Source: Clostridia bacterium
Lineage (GTDB): Bacteria > Bacillota > Clostridia > Oscillospirales > CAG-272
Direction of reading: 5' to 3'
Length of the DNA stretch: 57,698 bases
Assembly: GCA_017483305.1 (NCBI GenBank)
Contig: JAFULC010000005.1
Location: 1 to 57,698, forward strand
In this document: positions 56,761-57,698 of the stretch, in pieces
Position numbering within the stretch: the stretch's first letter is position 1
Layout of the letters: the number at the start of each line of letters is the position of its first letter
Made by a program: the position numbers and the translations under genes
The notes under the pieces: generated by a model
The model's database searches: none
What the model was told of the DNA's origin: nothing
The model's input: only the letters and a program-made list of their open reading frames with translations

Positions 56761-57698
56761 CGTAAAAAAGGTTACGGTTGCTAAAAACGCGGGCTTTTGC
56801 TTCGGAGTGGCAAGAGCTGCGGATCAGGTAGAGAGGGAGATCGCCAACGCCCCCCGCGGTGAGCGTATATTCACCCTCGGCAAGCTGATCCATAACGATG
56901 TTTATAACGCGCGACTTGCTTCAAACGGAGTTGCGGTGGCAGAGATGGGCGATATCGAGAGGCTTTGCGCCGAGGCAAGCGAAAGTGCGCCCGTCAAGAT
57001 ATTCGTCCGCGCTCACGGCATCCCGAGAGAGACCGAAGAAATCTTGCGCGCCTGCTCCGAGAAAAATCCTCATTTTTCGTTTGTCGACTGCACCTGTGTC
57101 TTTGTTCAGAAGATACATAAGATCGTCGCGGAGCACAACGATCCCGACGGACTTTTGCTCGTGCTCGGGTCGAAGGATCATCCCGAGGTCAAGGGATTTT
57201 GCAGCCGCTTTGAAGGCGAAATTTTCACTTTTGAAAAGGCAGAGGAGCTCGAGGCGGCGGTGGCTGAAAAAAAGGTCAACTCTGATTGCGCAAAAGCAAC
57301 AATTTTGGTGGCTCAAACAACCCAAAATTTGGGCGAATGGGAGAAAACAAAAAAATTTACAAAAAAGGTATATACAAATCCTTTAATTTTTGATACAATA
57401 TGTAATGTTACGGAAAAAAGACAGATCGAAGCCGCAACGCTATCGCGAGATAATGATTTTATGATCGTTATCGGTAGCAAAGGAAGCTCGAATTCGGCAA
57501 AGCTTTATTCAATTTGCCGCGCCGAATGCGAAAACACCGTTATGATAGAAACCGCAGATGAGATGAAGCAGTATTTTCCGTTTTACCACGAAAAAGTGGG
57601 AATCGTAGCGGGAGCTTCAACCCCGCACGATATAATTAAGGAGGTCGAAAAGACCATGACCAAAGAGAATTTTGCAGAACTTCTCGAGACATCTTTCA
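56750..57698 (+). CDS. ispH: 4-hydroxy-3-methylbut-2-enyl diphosphate reductase, likely fused to S1 domains (cut by window end)
   Basis: Reading from a GTG at 56750 (GGAGG 9 bp upstream) gives 316 codons to the window end. IspH makes isopentenyl and dimethylallyl diphosphate in the MEP pathway. The three cluster cysteines are in NAGFCFGVARA, VDCTCVFVQKIH (the usual form is ATCPFV) and DTICNVTEKRQ; RAHGIPRE and GSKGSSNSAKLYSI are also conserved. The domain ends at about VAGASTPHDIIKEVEKTM, and the frame continues with TKENFAELLETS, which resembles the start of the ribosomal protein S1 part of the fused IspH-S1 proteins of Clostridia. Whether the fusion is complete cannot be seen. Confidence 0.93.
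   Translation, partial: MENNVKKVTVAKNAGFCFGVARAADQVEREIANAPRGERIFTLGKLIHNDVYNARLASNGVAVAEMGDIERLCAEASESAPVKIFVRAHGIPRETEEILRACSEKNPHFSFVDCTCVFVQKIHKIVAEHNDPDGLLLVLGSKDHPEVKGFCSRFEGEIFTFEKAEELEAAVAEKKVNSDCAKATILVAQTTQNLGEWEKTKKFTKKVYTNPLIFDTICNVTEKRQIEAATLSRDNDFMIVIGSKGSSNSAKLYSICRAECENTVMIETADEMKQYFPFYHEKVGIVAGASTPHDIIKEVEKTMTKENFAELLETSF

Overview
The window is bacterial chromosome from a mid-GC Bacillota, most likely an uncultured gut- or rumen-type Clostridia. This rests on family content and gene order, not on a marker gene: rnhB-rbgA-lepB, an IreB-family protein next to ribF, a DUF1836 regulator, an NfeD/SPFH pair, cmk-plsC-ispH (apparently continuing into ribosomal protein S1), lipoproteins with a Gram-positive lipobox, no outer-membrane genes, and strong sigma-A promoters (TTGACA, 17 bp, TATAAT).

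Layout. 1-2914 (minus): rnhB (cut by the window edge), rbgA, lepB and apgM. 3156-7317 (plus): a membrane-anchored hypothetical, an NfeD/SPFH pair, and three tandem paralogous small membrane proteins. 7359-11239 (minus): a PBP5-like protein whose nucleophile serine and KTG motif are both replaced, then the DUF1836 / membrane protein / IreB / RibF operon. 11402-15195 (plus): an M50 metalloprotease and a zinc-uptake operon (Zur-like regulator, ZnuA, ZnuC, ZnuB) whose promoter sits between two Fur-family operators. 15355-17720: a ManA-ROK kinase fusion and a small membrane protein. 17767-18876 (minus): a GH99/WbsX-like protein. 19019-25890 (minus): an operon of three related lipoproteins bracketed by a 112-bp direct repeat with degenerate tRNA-Leu 3' fragments, a membrane protein, and two intact tRNA-Leu genes (CAG and GAG).

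26554-52336 (plus) is a 26-kb surface-polysaccharide locus driven at least in part by a consensus promoter at 26448. It encodes a sugar aminotransferase and PglC-like initiating phosphoglycosyl transferase, acyltransferases, seven retaining- or inverting-type glycosyltransferases of the GT2 and GT4 kinds, an EpsG-like polymerase, a Wzx flippase, a GT10 fucosyltransferase, the CapE-CapF-CapG route to UDP-N-acetyl-L-fucosamine, and possible acyl-decoration enzymes (HpcH-type aldolase, 2-hydroxyacid dehydrogenase, FkbH-like protein with a Cys-rich N-terminus). The 28.4-31.0 kb and 43.6-47.6 kb stretches are visibly more A/T-rich than capEFG, which suggests mosaic assembly.

52587-57698 (plus): an RpiR/MurR regulator, a BaiN-like flavoprotein, a histidine phosphatase, cmk, plsC and ispH (running off the end), probably one operon.

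No insertion sequence, integrase, CRISPR array or phage module was seen. The least ordinary features are the repeat/tRNA-fragment-bracketed lipoprotein island, the ManA-ROK fusion, the degenerate PBP5, the arrays of tiny perfect hairpins between genes, and the acyl-decoration gene set inside the glycan locus.
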